Shown here: positions 18,432 to 20,643 of the stretch, piece by piece | How positions within the stretch are numbered: position 1 is the stretch's first letter | Layout of the letters: each line of letters opens with the position of its first letter | NCBI GenBank assembly: GCA_000226015.1 | Contig: JH153076.1 | Span: 135,485 to 156,127, forward strand | DNA length: 20,643 bases | Reading direction: 5' to 3' | Source: Mnemiopsis leidyi | Taxonomy: Eukaryota; Ctenophora; Tentaculata; Lobata; Bolinopsidae | Position numbers and translations under genes: made by a program | Notes under the pieces: model-generated | Told to the model about the DNA's origin: nothing | Seen by the model: the letters and a program-made list of their open reading frames with translations, nothing else | Database searches by the model: none

Positions 18432-20643
18432 GGAGGGTGTCGTCTGGACGACATCACAACCACTTTTAATTCCTCCCGTTTATTCCTCGGATGTGTTTGT
18501 TCTTTCTGCTGTGATGGAATTCACTTGCCCTAGACAGCACCAAGAATCTGTCGTTGAGCCTGACGATCGAGAGCTGTGAAGAACGTAAAGACACGTAGGC
18601 TCTGAAAGACGAGTGAGCGAGAGAGAGAGGCACAGGAGAGAATTAAAGAACTGTTAGGGTATAGGAATAGACGCCAAATCTCAGAAAGTAGATCCAGTAA
18701 TTGCGGACTCCATGGCACATTTTTATTTATTTCTAGGATAATCGTAACAAAATCAGACATCTAGAGTAGTTCAGTTTCATGTGACGCCCGTTTATTTTCA
18801 TTGTACATTTTTCGTCCATTAATTGCATTAGAATTAAATTATTCGAATATGCATTGACCACATGGCTTTAAGGCCCAAATTCATACGATTTTCATTTGAT
18901 TGGCCGGAACATTTGACCATCATCGATTTCATTGAAACATTGAAATAGAGGTTTTATTTATAAATCCATGACTACACCCTTATGATGCTTACTGTATGAA
19001 TTTTCTAGACTTATACAACATCGATCATTTCGCATTGGTAGTCCCTTTAAGTATAAGGAATGCTTGCGAGAGATTGTGGAGTTCTCATAAGGGTAATTTA
19101 GTGTGATTTTTCGTTTATACTTTTTGCTGTTTTATATTCTAATGGATACTGAAACGGTGCCTGAACTTATTGGGCTCTCAAGTTAAACGCTGGACCGTAG
19201 ATTTGATAAACAAGTTGTACATGTACTACTGCTAGTACATCTACTAAGAATGGATCTGGTTAACTTGAATGATTACACGAAAGCCGCCAAATTTGCTGAA
19301 AGTGTATGAATTAACCAGGGGTGTCCAAGACTACAAAATTAACCTGACAGCTCTAAAACATTTAATCATCTTTTTAATTCAAAATTTCAAACTTTTCAAA
19401 ACTGCTTGGGCATCCTAAAATTTTTGTAACTTTATTAACGCTAAGTTAACTTTAAACTAACCTTTATATATTTGAAGGCTGTCTTGAAACTTCTCTTCTT
19501 TGTAAGCGGACCAGTATTTTCAGAGCGTAGCCGAAAGTAAACTTACTGCACTGTTAGAACTGACTGATTTCTGTCTTAAAGCTATTGTCCGGGCACTCAT
19601 CAATTCCACGCGATTTGGGACACGCCCAGGGACTAATAGTATTGCTGTAACAGGTGCGAATCGCTTGACACGTAGCTGATCGGTCCTTAAGTGCTTGGTG
19701 CTCTGTTGATAAATATTTATCTCAAGTCAGCCCTTTTTATTGAGAAGTTTTGATGTTAAATTTGTTTGATCCATTTTTATCAAAACGGTTTGTGGTTTAA
19801 TGACTTTTTCAAAACTGCAAGAAAATTAAGATATTGCCGTAATTTCATGTTTACATATTGATATATTGATTGCCATGGCAAGACCATCGATAGGGGCAAT
19901 TTTATTGTTTATGTTGTCAAAGCGCAGCCAAGCATATTCCTAATCGATATTATCGGACCAGAACTGCGCGAAGTCAGGTCATTAGACACAATTGCAGAGT
20001 CAGATTTTTTCGAGAATACCCTCGATTCTAACTAAATCTATTATGTCGCCCCAAAAGGTTCATGACATAGCTATTAGAGTGGAGTTGAGAAATACTGCAC
20101 TTGAGAACATGTAATTGATTTGCTGATGTTCTATTACTCTCTCAACGAACTGAATATTACATAGTAGGCACAGAAAGCCGTTGATGATGCATGATAATCC
20201 TTGAAGATTACGCATACGGGCAATGCCTAACAGTTACCAGTTACCACTCCTAGATCTTCAAACATGTGTTAACAGTTACAGAGTTCTACTTGATTTGATT
20301 TGAAACTTTTATCGAAGAAGTATATTTGACAAAATGTAACAAGAATAAATCAACGGGACACAAAATATCATAGGGCTGACAATTTGACCTTTGGGTTAAG
20401 GGCCAAACACGAAAGTAGATATCGACTGAAATACAAAAACGATTGGGGATACCAGCAACATCCATGATGAGGCACTAGGGTGCCTCGGACTCTTACTCTG
20501 GACCCCAACTTAACTGACTAGATTAAGCTCCACTAAGAATTACAGCCTGATGATATTTTTTGTGTCAAAGCATAGCCCGTAATATAAAATATCATTGGTA
20601 CGAATATCCCCCTTCCTATCACACTCAAAATCTATAGTTCGAG
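18432..20643. other. Presumed 3' UTR, then intergenic sequence
   Basis: No AATAAA was found close to the stop at 18431; the variant ATTAAA occurs at 18642-18647 and 18833-18838 and is the nearest candidate poly(A) signal. Beyond that the sequence is AT-rich with no coding frame. A 12-base perfect palindrome ttgccatggcaa lies near 19870, and AATAAA occurs near 20344 without context. Confidence 0.4.

Overview
The window is AT-rich (by eye near 40% G+C) and behaves like animal nuclear DNA. There are no long intact ORFs, no operon-like spacing and no ribosome-binding sites. It has GT-AG introns, small exons with matching phases, AATAAA-type poly(A) signals, CCAAT and E-box promoter elements, and several unrelated minisatellites. 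I could not fix the species; an invertebrate metazoan is my best reading, on gene density and on the absence of any vertebrate repeat I recognise.

Two protein-coding loci stand out. (1) On the minus strand, 9561 to 9037 is a compact gene whose coding sequence lies in one exon. It has a signal peptide followed by 13 tandem copies of a 12-residue unit around W-S/N-R-N-G, a stop, and an AATAAA about 35 bases beyond. Units differ at many synonymous sites while W, R, N and G are invariant, so the frame is under selection. (2) On the plus strand, about 13434 to 18431 holds a multi-exon gene assembled here from splice signals and phase. It runs from a signal-peptide exon, through several small exons, to a strongly basic stretch and a cysteine-rich C-terminus ending at 18431. 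The last four exons (16017-16176, 17358-17492, 17785-18001, 18245-18431) join cleanly in phase; the exons at 14304 and 15099 are less certain. The basic-then-cysteine tail, the NERPCRC motif and the position and phase of the last intron resemble the heparin-binding end of VEGF-type growth factors, but no classical cystine-knot signature was found.

Region by region: 1-344 is an 11-bp minisatellite that runs off the window edge. 347-2200 is mostly featureless, with a 54-bp near-perfect palindrome at 463-516 and a possible minus-strand exon at 1493-1696. 2220-2400 looks like a promoter, with three CACGTG sites exactly 20 bp apart plus CCAAT boxes. 2559-2936 is a 33-bp minisatellite. 2950-9000 is AT-rich and non-coding as far as I can see, with two further tandem arrays (4643-4818, 5677-5853), a second CACGTG/CCAAT cluster near 4898, and scattered short repeats. 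9037-9593 is the repeat-peptide gene. 9600-13430 is intergenic, with a 16-bp minisatellite at 12008-12215 and a stem-loop at 12642-12703. 13434-18431 is the secreted-factor gene. 18432-20643 is its presumed 3' UTR and then intergenic sequence with nothing recognised.

Both genes encode secreted products. Nothing in the sequence ties them to each other functionally: they are on opposite strands about 4 kb apart, with their 5' ends facing each other.
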